This document shows, in pieces, positions 35,138-45,723 of a DNA stretch of 64,000 nt. Position 1 is the stretch's first letter, and every line of letters begins with the position of its first letter. The notes under the pieces are model-generated. The model did no database searches. It was not told the origin of the DNA and saw only the letters and a program-made list of their open reading frames with translations. Made by a program: the position numbers and the translations under genes. Source of the stretch: Shewanella sp. CG12_big_fil_rev_8_21_14_0_65_47_15 (GTDB taxonomy: Bacteria > Pseudomonadota > Gammaproteobacteria > Enterobacterales > Shewanellaceae); contig NZ_PFGL01000053.1 in NCBI RefSeq assembly GCF_002783505.1, positions 1 through 64,000 of the forward strand. The letters are read 5' to 3'.

Positions 35138-35323
35138 AGCAACTCCAAATAGAATGAATCAACTCGCTAATACGTTAAGCCATAGACTTAACGGCGTTAC
35201 TATAGCGCAATATTTTGCGATGTACATAGTTTGTACAAATCAGCACATTTCCAGTGTGCGACAATATGCCGCACCTGTATCACTTGGATGATCTTTATAA
35301 TGCAGCGCAATTTCTCTAAGTGA

Positions 35324-37465
35324 ATGGAAAACAACAAAATGGCTGCAAATTCTGCGTATTTATCCCACCCGTTTAACACTTCAGTGCTCTACTCATCCCT
35401 CGCAATCGCGATGGGCTTATCCTTAGTGCCACAGGCAATGGCCGATGACAGCGGATTAGCCAATATGGAACGCTTAGAGGTCCACGGCCAACAGACAGAA
35501 AACCATCACACTTTAGGTTCGGCTGAAAATCTGCTGAAAGGACAAGGGGTAGATTTCTCTGAGGCGGGTGGCGTATCGGCTCTGCCTATCCTCAATGGCA
35601 TGATGGGCGATCGTATTAAAGTGTTGGTTGATGGCGCGGACATTACCGCTTCCTGCGCCAACCAAATGAACCCACCGCTGTCCTATATTTCCGCCAATCA
35701 AATCACCACCGCAGAAGTGATTGCAGGCGTGTCACCCGTCAGCGCGGGTGGCGACAATATCGCGGGTGTGATCAAGGTCAGCAGCCTTAATCTTAAATTT
35801 GGCGAAAGCGACAGCATTAAATGGAATAGCGGCGATATCTCAACGGGATACCGCAGTGTCAGCGACACCTTACTGCTCGGAGCGAATGCGGCCGTTGCCA
35901 GCAAAAATATGAGCCTAAGTTATCAAGGCGCCTATGAAGATGCCAACAGCTATAAAGATGGCAATGGCGATAAAGTCATAGATACCCTGTACCGCGCCCA
36001 AAACCATGCCTTCTCCGCCGCTTGGCGCGACGACACTCAAGAAGTCGCCATCAAACTGACCCATCAGAATATTCCATTTCAAGGTTTTCCTAACCAATAC
36101 ATGGATATGACGGATAATAAGAGTTACGGTGCCCTCGTCCGTTATCAACTTAAACTCGAGGATGATGGTGAGTTCAGCGCCCAAGTAAACTGGCACGGCG
36201 TGAAACACGAGATGGGCTTTTTCACCCCAGAGAAAACCGGCAAGATGCCGATGAACACTGAAGGCGATGACTACAGCTATCAACTGCATTGGCGTCTGCC
36301 GATGGGTGATGACAGCACCTTACTGGTCGGTCAGGAATACTATAGCTACCAGCTCGACGATGTGTGGCCAGCGGTCCCCGGCACTATGATGGCGCCCAAT
36401 GACTACATCAATATCAAGGATGGTGAACGTCGCCGCGCCGCTATTTATGGCGAATGGCAGCAAGATTTGAGCCCTAGTTGGTGGTTATCGGCGGGTGTTC
36501 GCTTTGAGTATGTCACCACTAATACCGGTGAAGTCCAAGCCTATAACGACATGCCAATGATGGGTAAACCCAATGTCGACGCCGAGGCTGCCGAGGCGTT
36601 TAATGCCATGGACAGAAAACGCGATGATAACCTTATCGATGCCACCTTACTGGCGCGCTATCAATTATCGACCAATCAACAACTTGAATTAGGATTAGCC
36701 CGTAAAAACCGTGCACCGAATCTGTACGAGCGTTACAGCTGGGGTCGCGGCACTATGGCAACCACTATGATAGGTTGGTATGGCGATGGTAATGGTTATG
36801 TGGGTAATCCAGATCTTAAGCCAGAAACCGCCCATACCCTGAGCGCAGCCTACAAATATAACGGTGATAGCTGGCAAGTCTCGACCACAGCTTGGTACAC
36901 AGCTGTGACTGACTATGTCGATGCCGAAGTGATTGGTAGCTTTAATCGCACTAGCTCACCCGATGGCAAACGCAATATTCTTCAATTCACTAACTTAGAT
37001 GCCAATCTCTATGGCGCGCGCTTTAATGCGCTCTATCAGTTTGCCGAAACCAGCACAGGTAAATGGAAAGTGTTAGGCAAAGTGAATCTAACCCGTGGCG
37101 AGCGAGATGAAGGCAATGAGCCTTTATATCAAATCAAGCCGTTGCAAACCGAGTTGGCACTGCAACATCAACTCGGTAACTGGGAAAACAGCCTTGTATG
37201 GCAATGGGTGGCGACCAAAGATCGCGTGGATGACCGCCGCCTTGAGAATAAAACCGACAGCAACTCCTTACTTAACTTGAATAGCAGTATGAAATGGCAG
37301 GATCTGACCCTCACCTTCGCCATCAATAACCTGTTCGATAGCTACTATGAGCTGCCACTGGGCGGCGTGAGTGTGGCGGAATTTAGGGCCGATAACACTA
37401 ATGGCTTTAATCAAGTGGCTGGCGCGGGACGCTCGTTCGAACTCAGCGCAAGCTATGCGTTTTAG
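35324..37465 (+). CDS. TonB-dependent copper receptor, OprC/NosA-like
   Basis: The 713-residue outer-membrane barrel ends in the usual aromatic (ASYAF). Its plug contains CANQM (Cys111, Met115) within DGADITASCANQMNPPLSYI, matching the CxxxM copper-binding motif of OprC. A barrel loop has HEM (His295, Met297), matching its HxM. Other Met-rich loops (TMMAPND, NDMPMMGKP, GTMATTMIGW) support copper binding. A signal peptide ends near residue 40. Two TGTACA palindromes spaced by 5 bases (35221-35237) lie upstream and could be a regulator site. The start could also be ATG 35339. Confidence 0.82.
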   Translation: MENNKMAANSAYLSHPFNTSVLYSSLAIAMGLSLVPQAMADDSGLANMERLEVHGQQTENHHTLGSAENLLKGQGVDFSEAGGVSALPILNGMMGDRIKVLVDGADITASCANQMNPPLSYISANQITTAEVIAGVSPVSAGGDNIAGVIKVSSLNLKFGESDSIKWNSGDISTGYRSVSDTLLLGANAAVASKNMSLSYQGAYEDANSYKDGNGDKVIDTLYRAQNHAFSAAWRDDTQEVAIKLTHQNIPFQGFPNQYMDMTDNKSYGALVRYQLKLEDDGEFSAQVNWHGVKHEMGFFTPEKTGKMPMNTEGDDYSYQLHWRLPMGDDSTLLVGQEYYSYQLDDVWPAVPGTMMAPNDYINIKDGERRRAAIYGEWQQDLSPSWWLSAGVRFEYVTTNTGEVQAYNDMPMMGKPNVDAEAAEAFNAMDRKRDDNLIDATLLARYQLSTNQQLELGLARKNRAPNLYERYSWGRGTMATTMIGWYGDGNGYVGNPDLKPETAHTLSAAYKYNGDSWQVSTTAWYTAVTDYVDAEVIGSFNRTSSPDGKRNILQFTNLDANLYGARFNALYQFAETSTGKWKVLGKVNLTRGERDEGNEPLYQIKPLQTELALQHQLGNWENSLVWQWVATKDRVDDRRLENKTDSNSLLNLNSSMKWQDLTLTFAINNLFDSYYELPLGGVSVAEFRADNTNGFNQVAGAGRSFELSASYAF

Positions 37466-37484
37466 ACGCAATCGATAGGCACAA

Positions 37485-37516
37485 AAAAGGGCAAACGATA
37501 GTGCGTTTGCCCTTTT
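37485..37516. terminator. Bidirectional terminator between the copper receptor and pmbA
   Basis: AAAAGGGCAAAC-GATAGTGC-GTTTGCCCTTTT stem of 12 bp between convergent genes. Confidence 0.85.
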
Positions 37517-37540
37517 CCCCATCGGGATCTTGCGGTTAGA

Positions 37541-38884
37541 TCAGTTACCCGCGACTTTCATCTCAGATAACAAGATACCGCCGGTACGAATCGACGAGCG
37601 CAGATCAAAATCCTGACTCACGGCTTGCACGCCACGGAACATCTCTTTCAAGTTACCCGCGATGGTGATCTCTTCCACTGGATATTGGATCTCACCGTTT
37701 TCAACGTAGAAACCCGCCGCCCCGCGGGAATAATCCCCCGTCACCATGTTCACGCCTTGGCCCATGACTTCGGTCACAATCAAACCTGTGCCCATGTCTT
37801 TCACCAATTCGTCGAAGGTTTGGCCCGTGTGGCCGAGTGTCCAGTTATAGATCCCGCCCGCATGGCCTGTATTAGGTAAGCCTAACTTGCGCGCCGAGTA
37901 ACTGGTTAACAGATAGGTTTCTAACATGCCGTGGTCGACAATGCGTCTATCCTGGGTCGCCACACCTTCGCTATCGTAGTTGGCACTGGCTAGGGCACCC
38001 AGTAGATGCGGCTGTTCCTCAATATTGAACCAATCGGGGAAGATTTGCGTGTGGATGGCATCCAATAGGAAGCTGGATTTGCGGTATAAACTGCCGCCAC
38101 TAATGGCACCAATTAAATGGCCGATCAAACCCGTTGCTATCTCGGGGGCCAATAAAATCGGTAAGCGGGTGGTGGCAATCTTGCGGGCACCTAAACGACT
38201 GACCGTCTTCTGCGCAGTCTTTAAACCTACGGCTTCTGGCGCAAGCATCTCGCTGAATTTACGGGCAATAGTGTAATCGTAATCCCGTTGCATATTGCCA
38301 TCACTGTCTTCACCGATTACGCTGCAACTTAAGCTATAACGCGAACTGCAATAACCGTTTAAGAAACCGTGGCTATTGCCATACACTTTGACCGAAGTAT
38401 GGGCGTTAGCACTCGCACCATCGGAGTTATTGATACGAGGATCGGCATCGAGTGCCGCGGTTTCGGCGCGGATCGCCAGTTGGGCTAATTCCTCGGGGGA
38501 AATATCTTCAGGATAATACAGCTGCAGATCGCGGATCTCGGTCGCCATTAAGGCTTTATCGGCAAGGCCACTGAAGGGATCGGGCGAAGTGTAACGGGCG
38601 ATATCGTCGGCTGCTTTTACCGCGAGGGCGATGGCTTCAGGACTTAAATCCGACGTCGATGAACTCCCCTTGCAACCATCGCGGTAAACCGTAATCCCTA
38701 GGGCACCATCTTTATTAAATTCAACGGTTTCAACCTCTTTTAAACGGGTTGAAACCGATAATCCCTGTTGCTTACTGATCGCCACTTCGGCAGCGTTCGT
38801 TCCTAATTTATTGGCATATTCGAGCGCCACGGCAACCGCATCTTTCAGCGCGCCCAATTCACTATCGATTCTGTTCAAAGACAC
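37541..38884 (-). CDS. pmbA: Metalloprotease PmbA (TldE)
   Basis: The 447-residue TldE subunit acts with TldD (47256-48704 here) in degrading unfolded peptides, maturing microcin B17 in E. coli, and handling the CcdA antitoxin. Seen: ALEYANKLGTNAAEVAISKQ at the N-terminus, YRDGCKGSSSTSDL, and the C-terminal VTGDYSRGAAGFYVENGEI. The zinc-binding HExxxH is absent, as expected for TldE. It starts with GTG. The divergent neighbour is darP, the same arrangement as in enterics (yjgA-pmbA). Confidence 0.93.
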   Translation of the reverse strand: MSLNRIDSELGALKDAVAVALEYANKLGTNAAEVAISKQQGLSVSTRLKEVETVEFNKDGALGITVYRDGCKGSSSTSDLSPEAIALAVKAADDIARYTSPDPFSGLADKALMATEIRDLQLYYPEDISPEELAQLAIRAETAALDADPRINNSDGASANAHTSVKVYGNSHGFLNGYCSSRYSLSCSVIGEDSDGNMQRDYDYTIARKFSEMLAPEAVGLKTAQKTVSRLGARKIATTRLPILLAPEIATGLIGHLIGAISGGSLYRKSSFLLDAIHTQIFPDWFNIEEQPHLLGALASANYDSEGVATQDRRIVDHGMLETYLLTSYSARKLGLPNTGHAGGIYNWTLGHTGQTFDELVKDMGTGLIVTEVMGQGVNMVTGDYSRGAAGFYVENGEIQYPVEEITIAGNLKEMFRGVQAVSQDFDLRSSIRTGGILLSEMKVAGN

Positions 38885-39090
38885 AAAGCTACTCTTTCGT
38901 TGTCGGCAATGGCCCTAGCATAACAAACACAAATCCCATTCACATTAATTATTAGCATGACACTGAGTCGCAGCCCAACACTAGGCTAAGGCGCAAAAGG
39001 GCTCTGGTCTTTGTTTCAACACATTCACCTAGGTGATTTTTGCTTGGAGATGTTATTATTAGCAGGTTTTTTACTTGAGGTTTTATCTAT

Positions 39091-39627
39091 ATGAAGATTG
39101 TTGGTGATTCAGAGCATTTTAAACAGCCCTACGACATTGATGAAGATTATGTCAGTAGCAAAACGTCGGACAAGCGTGATAGTGAGGCTGTTCAAAAAAT
39201 TGGTATGGAACTGGTTTCACTGAGCAAGACTCAGCTAGATAAAATCGAGCTGGATGAGTTTTTGTATGACGCTATCCTGCAAACGCGCAAAATCAAGGTC
39301 AATACTGAGGCGTATCGTCGCCATATGCAGTATATCGGCAAATTGATGCGTAATTTTGATGTTGAGCCTATCAAGGCCGCCCTGGCGATTGTACTCAACA
39401 AAAACAACAACGAAACCGCAAAACTGCAGATGTTTGAGAAAATGCGTGAGCGTTTGTTGACCCAAGGTGATGCTGAAATCCAAACCTTAGTGGAACATTA
39501 TCCACAATTGGACCGACAAAAGCTGCGTACTTTGGTGCGTCAAGCGACCAAAGAACTGGCCAAGGGCCCTGAATCAAAATCATCTAAAGAGCTGTTTAAA
39601 TATCTACGCAGCGAAATCCAAGACTAA
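39091..39627 (+). CDS. darP: Ribosome biogenesis factor DarP (YjgA)
   Basis: The 178-residue helical DUF615 protein is linked in E. coli with late 50S assembly. DEDYVSSKTSDKRDSEAVQKIG opens the domain; MQYIGKLMRNFD and a C-terminal KSSKELFKYLRSEI close it. It is charged and without a signal peptide. Divergent from pmbA, and followed 30 bases later by a lipoprotein gene that probably has its own signals. Confidence 0.9.
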   Translation: MKIVGDSEHFKQPYDIDEDYVSSKTSDKRDSEAVQKIGMELVSLSKTQLDKIELDEFLYDAILQTRKIKVNTEAYRRHMQYIGKLMRNFDVEPIKAALAIVLNKNNNETAKLQMFEKMRERLLTQGDAEIQTLVEHYPQLDRQKLRTLVRQATKELAKGPESKSSKELFKYLRSEIQD

Positions 39628-39656
39628 TTAATTTCAGCCCCACAAGGATGTTGCTT

Positions 39657-40403
39657 ATGCGACTTAGCAAAACGTTAGCGGTATGTTCTTGGGCATTACT
39701 GGGCGCTATCGCGCTCAGTGGTTGTAATGGCGCCGCCGATGGCACCGACACTGACGGTACGACCGACAGCTACAGCTTAACCTTAGGCTATAAAACGGTC
39801 GTCAATGGCAAGTGTGCCGATTCTACAACAAATCTCAGTTTTGCTACCGATGCGAGTTTTTGTGCCGTCGCCAGCTTAAAAAAAGGCTCGAGCAAACTTA
39901 GCGGGCAACTGATTAGCTTCGCTGCGACCTTAGGTACTGTTGCGCCAGCAACAAAACTCACCAATGCCGATGGCGTTGCTGAAGTCATCATTTCTAACCC
40001 GGTATTAACAGCAGAAGCTGGTACGGTAACGGCGAGCTATACGCCGTCTGATGCAGACGCATTAACTGCAAGCCGTAACTACGAGTTCGTTGGTTCAGGC
40101 AATGGCAACACCATTGCAACACCTAAACTTAGCGCCAGTATTTTAAGTAGTTCAGCCTTAGTGACTCGCTTCAAAGTCGATGAGGCGGTTCAACTGCAGG
40201 CCATATTACTCGACAGTGAAAGCCAAGGCATTGCCGATGCGAAAGTGACGTTTAGCGCAGGTTCTGCTGTGCTCAATCCCACCAGTGCGCTCACTAGTAA
40301 TCAAGGTATCGCCCAAGTCACTTATACCCCTAGCACCACAGATTTAGGGGGCAAATACCCTAACGGTAACAGTGGATTATCAGGGGCAATCGCTACAAAA
40401 TAG
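39657..40403 (+). pseudogene. Ig-like lipoprotein, N-terminal part of a frame-broken gene
   Basis: A lipoprotein signal (RLSKTLAVCSWALLGAIALSGC, lipobox LSGC) is followed by Ala/Thr/Ser-rich Ig-like (bacterial big-like) repeats. I start it at ATG 39657, with AAGGA 8 bases upstream. In the five-G run at 40347-40351 the frame shifts. Removing one G gives GANTLTVTVDYQGQSLQNSS, which continues smoothly into the next frame; as written, the frame ends after YPNGNSGLSGAIATK. The whole would be about 838 residues, with Big/invasin-like repeats. A sequencing error is possible. Confidence 0.75.
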
Positions 40404-42171
40404 CAGCCTGTATGAAGTGCTAAGCAAAGATGCCGTCAACCAAGAAGGAACGCTAAAATTAGGCTCATTCAATGGCGCTGTCTTTACCGAAGGTAAACTG
40501 GCGAGCACCTTAACCGCCGATGCCAATGGCGCATACAAAATCAGCGCGGGCGGTAGCTTTGGAGTAACTGCGAGTTTAGTGCTAGAGGCCAATGATGGCA
40601 CTATTACCCGGGTGCAGACCCCCTCTTCGATTAGCTTTAGTTCAGACTGCACGACAAACAATAGTGCGACACTCGATACGCCAGTCACTACGCTATCGGG
40701 TAATGCCAGCTCAACCTTCCAAGACACAAGTTGCAGTGGCAACAGTGAACGTAACGACCAAATTATCGCCACAACCGTCGTGGGCAATCAGACGCTAACG
40801 GCAAATTTCCCATTCACACTGCAACGCCAAACCCTTGCCAGCTTAAGTTTTGAGTCGGCCGAGCCCGCCCAAATTCGCATTAAAGGTGCGGGCGGCACAG
40901 GTGCAAGCGAATCCTCTTTAGTCAGCTTCAAAGTCACCAGCGCCAACGGCCAGCCCGCAGCGCAGCAAGAAGTTAGCTTCAGCTTAGATACAGTGGTCGG
41001 CGGTTTAAGTTTTGCCAATGGCACAGCGAATGCGCAAAGTCTGACCAACTCCCAAGGTATCGCCAGTGTGCGCGTATTATCCGGCACTGTACCCACACCC
41101 GTGCGCGTGGTGGCCACTGCCATTGATGCCGATACTAAAGAAGTGATCACTAGCCAATCTGAACAACTCACGGTGAATACGGGTCTGCCGCAACAGCTCG
41201 GATTTAGCTTAGCGACCAGTAATGCCAATCCTGAAGCGGGCAATATCGATGGTGAGAAAGTCACAGTGACAGCCAGACTGTCCGATAGCTTTGGTAACCC
41301 AGCGCCCAACGACACCACAGTGAACTTCACCAGTGAAGGCGGCCAAATAGAGCCAAGTTGCCTAACCCAAAGTGGCGCCTGTAGCGTGACGTGGACCTCA
41401 AGCGATCCTAGACCGCAGGACCATCGCATTACGGTATTAGCCTATGCCCTAGGTCACGAAACCTTCTTCGATACCAACGGTAACAACCAATTTGATAGCA
41501 ACGACGGCACTGCGATTGCCAAGGCCTGCTTATTCAATGGCACTCCCGTTGCTTGTAGTGGTAATGGTTTAGGTGTGGAAACCTTCCACAGTCAAGGCTT
41601 TAGCGATCTGCCCACCGCCTTTCGCGATGATAACGAAAACTTTACCTATGATAGTGGCGAACGCTATTTCGATAACCTCGCCAGCAGCAGCTACAAAGGT
41701 GCCGATAATCAATTTAACGGCCCACAATGCCAAGGTACGCTTTGCGGCACAGGCCAGGCCAATAAGACCTATGTTCGTAAGGCTGTGGTGATGGTTATGT
41801 CGGGTTCGAATGCCTATTTCTCACTCTGGCAGGATGACGTTAAAGTCTATGAAGATCGCCAAGGACAAAATATTCTCAACAATCTTAATGCATTAACGGC
41901 AATCCCCGCAGGCCAAACCTCGGTATTTAGGGTCAAACTCTACGACAGTGCCGACCAAATTTTGCCATCGAGCACGACGCTGAATATTGCTGCGAATAAG
42001 GGTGAATTGGTCTCAACCGCTTATACTGTGCCTAAGACGACTAACGCCAATACGAGCGTGACCGAGTTTTCCCTTAAGAATACCGGAGCCGCCAGCAGCC
42101 AAGTCGTGCTCACAGTCAAAACCCCAAGCGGGGTCGAAACTCTCTTAAAATTCAATGTGCTATTAGAGTAA
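40353..42171 (+). pseudogene. Ig-like lipoprotein, C-terminal part of the frame-broken gene
   Basis: The open frame after the G5 tract encodes more invasin/Big-like modules, for example SFKVTSANGQPAAQQEVSFS and VTARLSDSFGNPAPNDTTVN. A calcium-loop-like stretch DTNGNNQFDSNDGTA (about 420-436 in this piece) and several Cys pairs follow. Alone it would need a TTG start at 40372 with no ribosome binding site and no export signal. That supports its being the rest of the upstream lipoprotein. It probably sits at the outer membrane; the function is unknown. Confidence 0.75.
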
Positions 42172-42204
42172 CCGCTAGAATAGCGACAGAGAAAATAGAC
42201 GAGT

Positions 42205-42254
42205 CTGTGGTGGCTAATATCTAAACAATGATATTTAAAGATATTCCACCACAG
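42205..42254. terminator. Large hairpin between convergent genes
   Basis: CTGTGGTGG (42205-42213) pairs with CCACCACAG (42246-42254), and inside it AATATCT pairs with AGATATT. No T-run follows, so it is only a possible terminator or a mRNA-protecting stem for both neighbours. Confidence 0.5.
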
Positions 42255-42294
42255 GGTATTGCACCTAAATTGCCTGTATCTCTTTACACTTTGA

Positions 42295-43449
42295 TTATTG
42301 GAAGCTCAAGTGGCTTTTCAATAACCTAGCTCTGCGCTTAATGCCCTGTATAGCTAAGCCGAAAAAAACCGCAAATAAGCCCCAGAGTTGTAGCCACTTG
42401 GGCATCACACTCGCCCAACTTGCGCCCATTTGATTGAGTTCTAACATCCCCATAATCGCGGGTACGGCGGGGATAAACTGCGAACCTAATACTAACGGTT
42501 CGGGGATGAGTGCTATCGGCCAGACAAAACCCGACACGAATAGGATCGGCATTGAAATCAACAGCAATACTTGGGTCGGTAAATCGCGGCGGGTAAACAA
42601 GGTGCTCATGGCGACCCCAGCGGCGGCGGTAGCCAATAAAAAAGGCAACAACCATAATGCCACTGTGCCAAGGCTCGCTTGAATACTGACGTGATACCAG
42701 TGGTAGCAATAGCCAACGTAGAAGCTAGTAAAAAAGAGATAAATCAACATGAAGGCGAGTATTCGCCCACATAAGAGTTGTACGGGAGGGACCTGCTGCC
42801 AATAGCCCTTCTGGCGCCACTGCCCCGCCCCAAGGATCCCTGTACCGATCAGCAGCGTTTGATGCAGGATCAGCAAAAACAGCCCGGGCACTACATAGGG
42901 CGTATACCCAAGACTTGGGTTAAAGGCGGGCACGCTATTTAAGTGCACCGAGTTCAGGCTCTGCTCGGCCTGTTTAGGATTTGTGCCTTGGGCCAACATG
43001 CCAATCAATTGCACTTGCTTACCCGCATCCATCCCCGCGCTCACTAAGCCTTCGGCCACCGCGGAGTAAATCAGGAAATAACTGGCATCGCCGCCATAGC
43101 TCAACGTTACTCCCTTACCCAGCATTAAGTCACGGCGAAATCCTTCGGGGATCACCAATAAACCATGGGCTTTACCGGTTTCGATAAAACGCTTCGCCTC
43201 GGTAATCGAACCAACTTGGCCTATGACTTGGATTTTTGCACTGGCGTCGGCGTGGCGGATCAACTGTCGGCTTAAGGACGAATGATCTAAGTCCACCACA
43301 ATCAGCTGTTGCTCGGTCGGCACTTGGTTTAAATAGGGTAAAGGATACAAAATCGAATAAAACAGCACGCCGCCAAACAAGGTCACTGCGATCGCTTTAT
43401 CGCTAATAATGGCCTTAAGTTCAGTTAACATCAGTCGCCAGATATTCAT
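42295..43449 (-). CDS. ABC-2 type export permease (YhhJ/YbhR-like)
   Basis: The roughly 384-residue permease has the family pattern: an N-terminal helix (IAVTLFGGVLFYSILY), a large periplasmic loop with VDLDHSSLSRQLIRHADAS, then five C-terminal helices (GLFLLILHQTLLIGTGILG onward). It starts at ATG 43449, two bases after the previous gene's stop. It is the last of four genes (TolC-like, HlyD-like, two permeases). No ATPase gene is in the operon. Confidence 0.85.
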   Translation of the reverse strand: MNIWRLMLTELKAIISDKAIAVTLFGGVLFYSILYPLPYLNQVPTEQQLIVVDLDHSSLSRQLIRHADASAKIQVIGQVGSITEAKRFIETGKAHGLLVIPEGFRRDLMLGKGVTLSYGGDASYFLIYSAVAEGLVSAGMDAGKQVQLIGMLAQGTNPKQAEQSLNSVHLNSVPAFNPSLGYTPYVVPGLFLLILHQTLLIGTGILGAGQWRQKGYWQQVPPVQLLCGRILAFMLIYLFFTSFYVGYCYHWYHVSIQASLGTVALWLLPFLLATAAAGVAMSTLFTRRDLPTQVLLLISMPILFVSGFVWPIALIPEPLVLGSQFIPAVPAIMGMLELNQMGASWASVMPKWLQLWGLFAVFFGLAIQGIKRRARLLKSHLSFQ

Positions 43450-43450
43450 C

Positions 43451-44743
43451 CTATTGCCCCTTCGCAGGCAGAGCTGCGTTCGAGTCAACTACTGCCACCA
43501 CATTATTAGCACTAACCGTGATCGGCAGTAATTGACGCGATAGCAAATAGATCAAAGGCAGCAAACAGATAAAGCCCCAATAACTGCTGAGTTGGCCCGC
43601 CACGCTCGGCCAAGTAGCGCCATAACTGACGACGCTCACATGGGACTCAATATAGTGGCTCGATGGCATGATCAGCCGCCACCACTGGGCTAATTGCGGC
43701 ATATCATGGGTGGGGAAAGTGATCCCCATAAAGGCAAAGGCGGGCGCAAATAAAGCGGTACAAAAACTGATGACCCGCGCACTGTCACGCATCACTACAA
43801 AGATGAATAACACCAGACTCCAGACCGCCAGTAACATCACCAATTGTGCCACCAGCAATAGGGCTAAACTGCCCGCCATCGGCAGCGCCAGATACAAGTA
43901 CAGCCAAGTTAAAATAAAGCCGCCTTGCAGCATCAATATCGGCGTAAACAACACCACTTTCGCCAGCACCTTAGGCCAAAAATGCTCGGTTAAGGTATTT
44001 GCTATACCATTGACCTGAGTCGTAGGCGCGAGATGCAGCTCTCGATTTAAGCTGTTGGCCATCACTAACATAGATAACAACTGCCACAGCGCAATCAGCA
44101 CTGGCGGCACTAAGAAGCCTATATAGTTGTTATTTCGGTTAAAAAGCGCCGTTGTTTGGCTCTTGACTGGGCTTAAATTGACTGCGACTTGGGATTTAGG
44201 TGTACCGTTGGCGAGCTGTTTTAAGCCCGCTATTTGCAACAAACCATCACCCAGACTCAGCTGAATTTGGCTTGAGAGTAACTTACCCACCAGCAAAAAT
44301 TGACTGTTGTAGCGCACATCTATGGTGGGCTTGTGGCCAGTGAGCAAATCTTTTTTCATATCATAGGGAAAGACCACAATGGCGTAGACTTTCGCCTGCT
44401 GCATCGCCGACACAGCCGCGGCTAAATCGGTGAAGTTTTGTAGCTCAGTCACAGGATTTGCCTTCAGCTGACGGGTCAGCATACGGCTTAACTGACTGTG
44501 GTCTTGATCGACAATCGCCACCGGTAATTGCCTTGGTAACCCCGCACTGAATAACCACCAGAGGCATAACATCCCAATAAGCGGAATATAACTGATCAGC
44601 GCTAACTGCCAAGGGTCGCGCCACAGCGCAGTGAGTTCACGGCGAACTAACGCGATGAGCAAGGCCATAAAGCTTCTGCTCGATGGCGGTGATTCACCCT
44701 TAGTCTTGTCGACCGTATTGGCGTTGGGCGTGCGTTCAGTCAC
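43451..44743 (-). CDS. ABC-2 type export permease, second subunit
   Basis: The 430-residue paralogue of the next gene has the same design: ALISYIPLIGMLCLWWLFSA near residue 50, VDQDHSQLSRMLTRQLKAN, and five C-terminal helices including LVLFIFVVMRD and FAPAFAFMGITFP. It starts with GTG and has a charged N-terminal extension rich in Ser/Lys. It lies 5 bases after the HlyD-like gene. The two permeases probably form a heterodimer. The partner ATPase must be encoded elsewhere, or the pair works differently. Confidence 0.85.
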   Translation of the reverse strand: MTERTPNANTVDKTKGESPPSSRSFMALLIALVRRELTALWRDPWQLALISYIPLIGMLCLWWLFSAGLPRQLPVAIVDQDHSQLSRMLTRQLKANPVTELQNFTDLAAAVSAMQQAKVYAIVVFPYDMKKDLLTGHKPTIDVRYNSQFLLVGKLLSSQIQLSLGDGLLQIAGLKQLANGTPKSQVAVNLSPVKSQTTALFNRNNNYIGFLVPPVLIALWQLLSMLVMANSLNRELHLAPTTQVNGIANTLTEHFWPKVLAKVVLFTPILMLQGGFILTWLYLYLALPMAGSLALLLVAQLVMLLAVWSLVLFIFVVMRDSARVISFCTALFAPAFAFMGITFPTHDMPQLAQWWRLIMPSSHYIESHVSVVSYGATWPSVAGQLSSYWGFICLLPLIYLLSRQLLPITVSANNVVAVVDSNAALPAKGQ

Positions 44744-44748
44744 GGCTG

Positions 44749-45723
44749 TTACTCACTGCGCAGCAACACAGACATACCGACACGCAGATCGGCAATCGGC
44801 TGGCTTGGACGCAATTCCACTTCGAAGGTGCGCATATCAAAATCGTGGCCACTTTCGGTCGAACGCCAAGTAGCAAAATCGCCCATCACGCTGATATGGG
44901 ACACAGTAAAGTCCACATCCTGCCCGAGTGCTGGAATATTCAACTGAATTTTTTGGCCTTGCTTGAAGCGCTTAAGTTGATCTTCGCGCACTTGGAACAC
45001 GGCCCAAGCATCCTGCATATCAATCAGGCTCACAATCGGAAAACCACTCGGCGCTAATTCACCCGCCTGCAATAACACGTCGCTGATTTCACCCGATTTA
45101 GGCGCGCGCATTTGGCTATCTTGCATAATGGCGTTAACTTCTTTTACCGCGCCTTCGGCCATACGGGCGTTACCGGCAGCAGCGGCTTTGGTTTCGACCC
45201 GCGCGCCTTCCTGCGCCATTTGATACATGGCTAAAGCCGCTTGCTCTGTGTATTTCGCCGCTTGCCATTGGGTAAAGGCTTCATCGCGTTTTTGTCTCGC
45301 TGCCACACCTTCGTTGAAGAGGTTTTCAACGCGGGTATAAGTGGTTTTAGCCAGCGTTGCCGCTGCCTGTGCCTTGAGCCATTGCTCTTTGGCCGCCATC
45401 ACTTCTTGGCTACGGGCACCGTTGTTGGCTTCAAGCTGCATCGCTTGAGCGGCATCGCGGCCACCTTCGGCCTGCATCAACTTAGCATCCAACTCAGGGC
45501 TGTGGATGGCGAACAGCAAATCACCTTCGGCCACACTGTCACCACGGCGCACCAGCACTTGCTCGACGCGACCTGGCACCTTAGAGGAGACATTGTATTC
45601 GCGGGCTTCAATCTGGCCCTGCAACAGACTCGGCTGCGGACTGTAAGCCAGCTTGAGGCCATAGGCCAAGATAAGGCCTAATGCGACCAACGCCACAAGG
45701 GCAAGTATTCTGTTAGCGCGCAT
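44749..45723 (-). CDS. HlyD-family adaptor (YbhG/YhiI-like)
   Basis: The 324-residue periplasmic adaptor has one N-terminal anchor (ILALVALVALGLILAYGL), lipoyl halves around VSSKVPGRVEQVLVRRGDSV and MRAPKSGEISDVLLQAGELA, and a coiled-coil hairpin rich in Ala/Glu between them (about 80-190). AGGAG lies 7 bases before the ATG. It overlaps the end of the TolC-like gene by 11 bases, so the operon is tightly packed. Confidence 0.88.
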   Translation of the reverse strand: MRANRILALVALVALGLILAYGLKLAYSPQPSLLQGQIEAREYNVSSKVPGRVEQVLVRRGDSVAEGDLLFAIHSPELDAKLMQAEGGRDAAQAMQLEANNGARSQEVMAAKEQWLKAQAAATLAKTTYTRVENLFNEGVAARQKRDEAFTQWQAAKYTEQAALAMYQMAQEGARVETKAAAAGNARMAEGAVKEVNAIMQDSQMRAPKSGEISDVLLQAGELAPSGFPIVSLIDMQDAWAVFQVREDQLKRFKQGQKIQLNIPALGQDVDFTVSHISVMGDFATWRSTESGHDFDMRTFEVELRPSQPIADLRVGMSVLLRSE

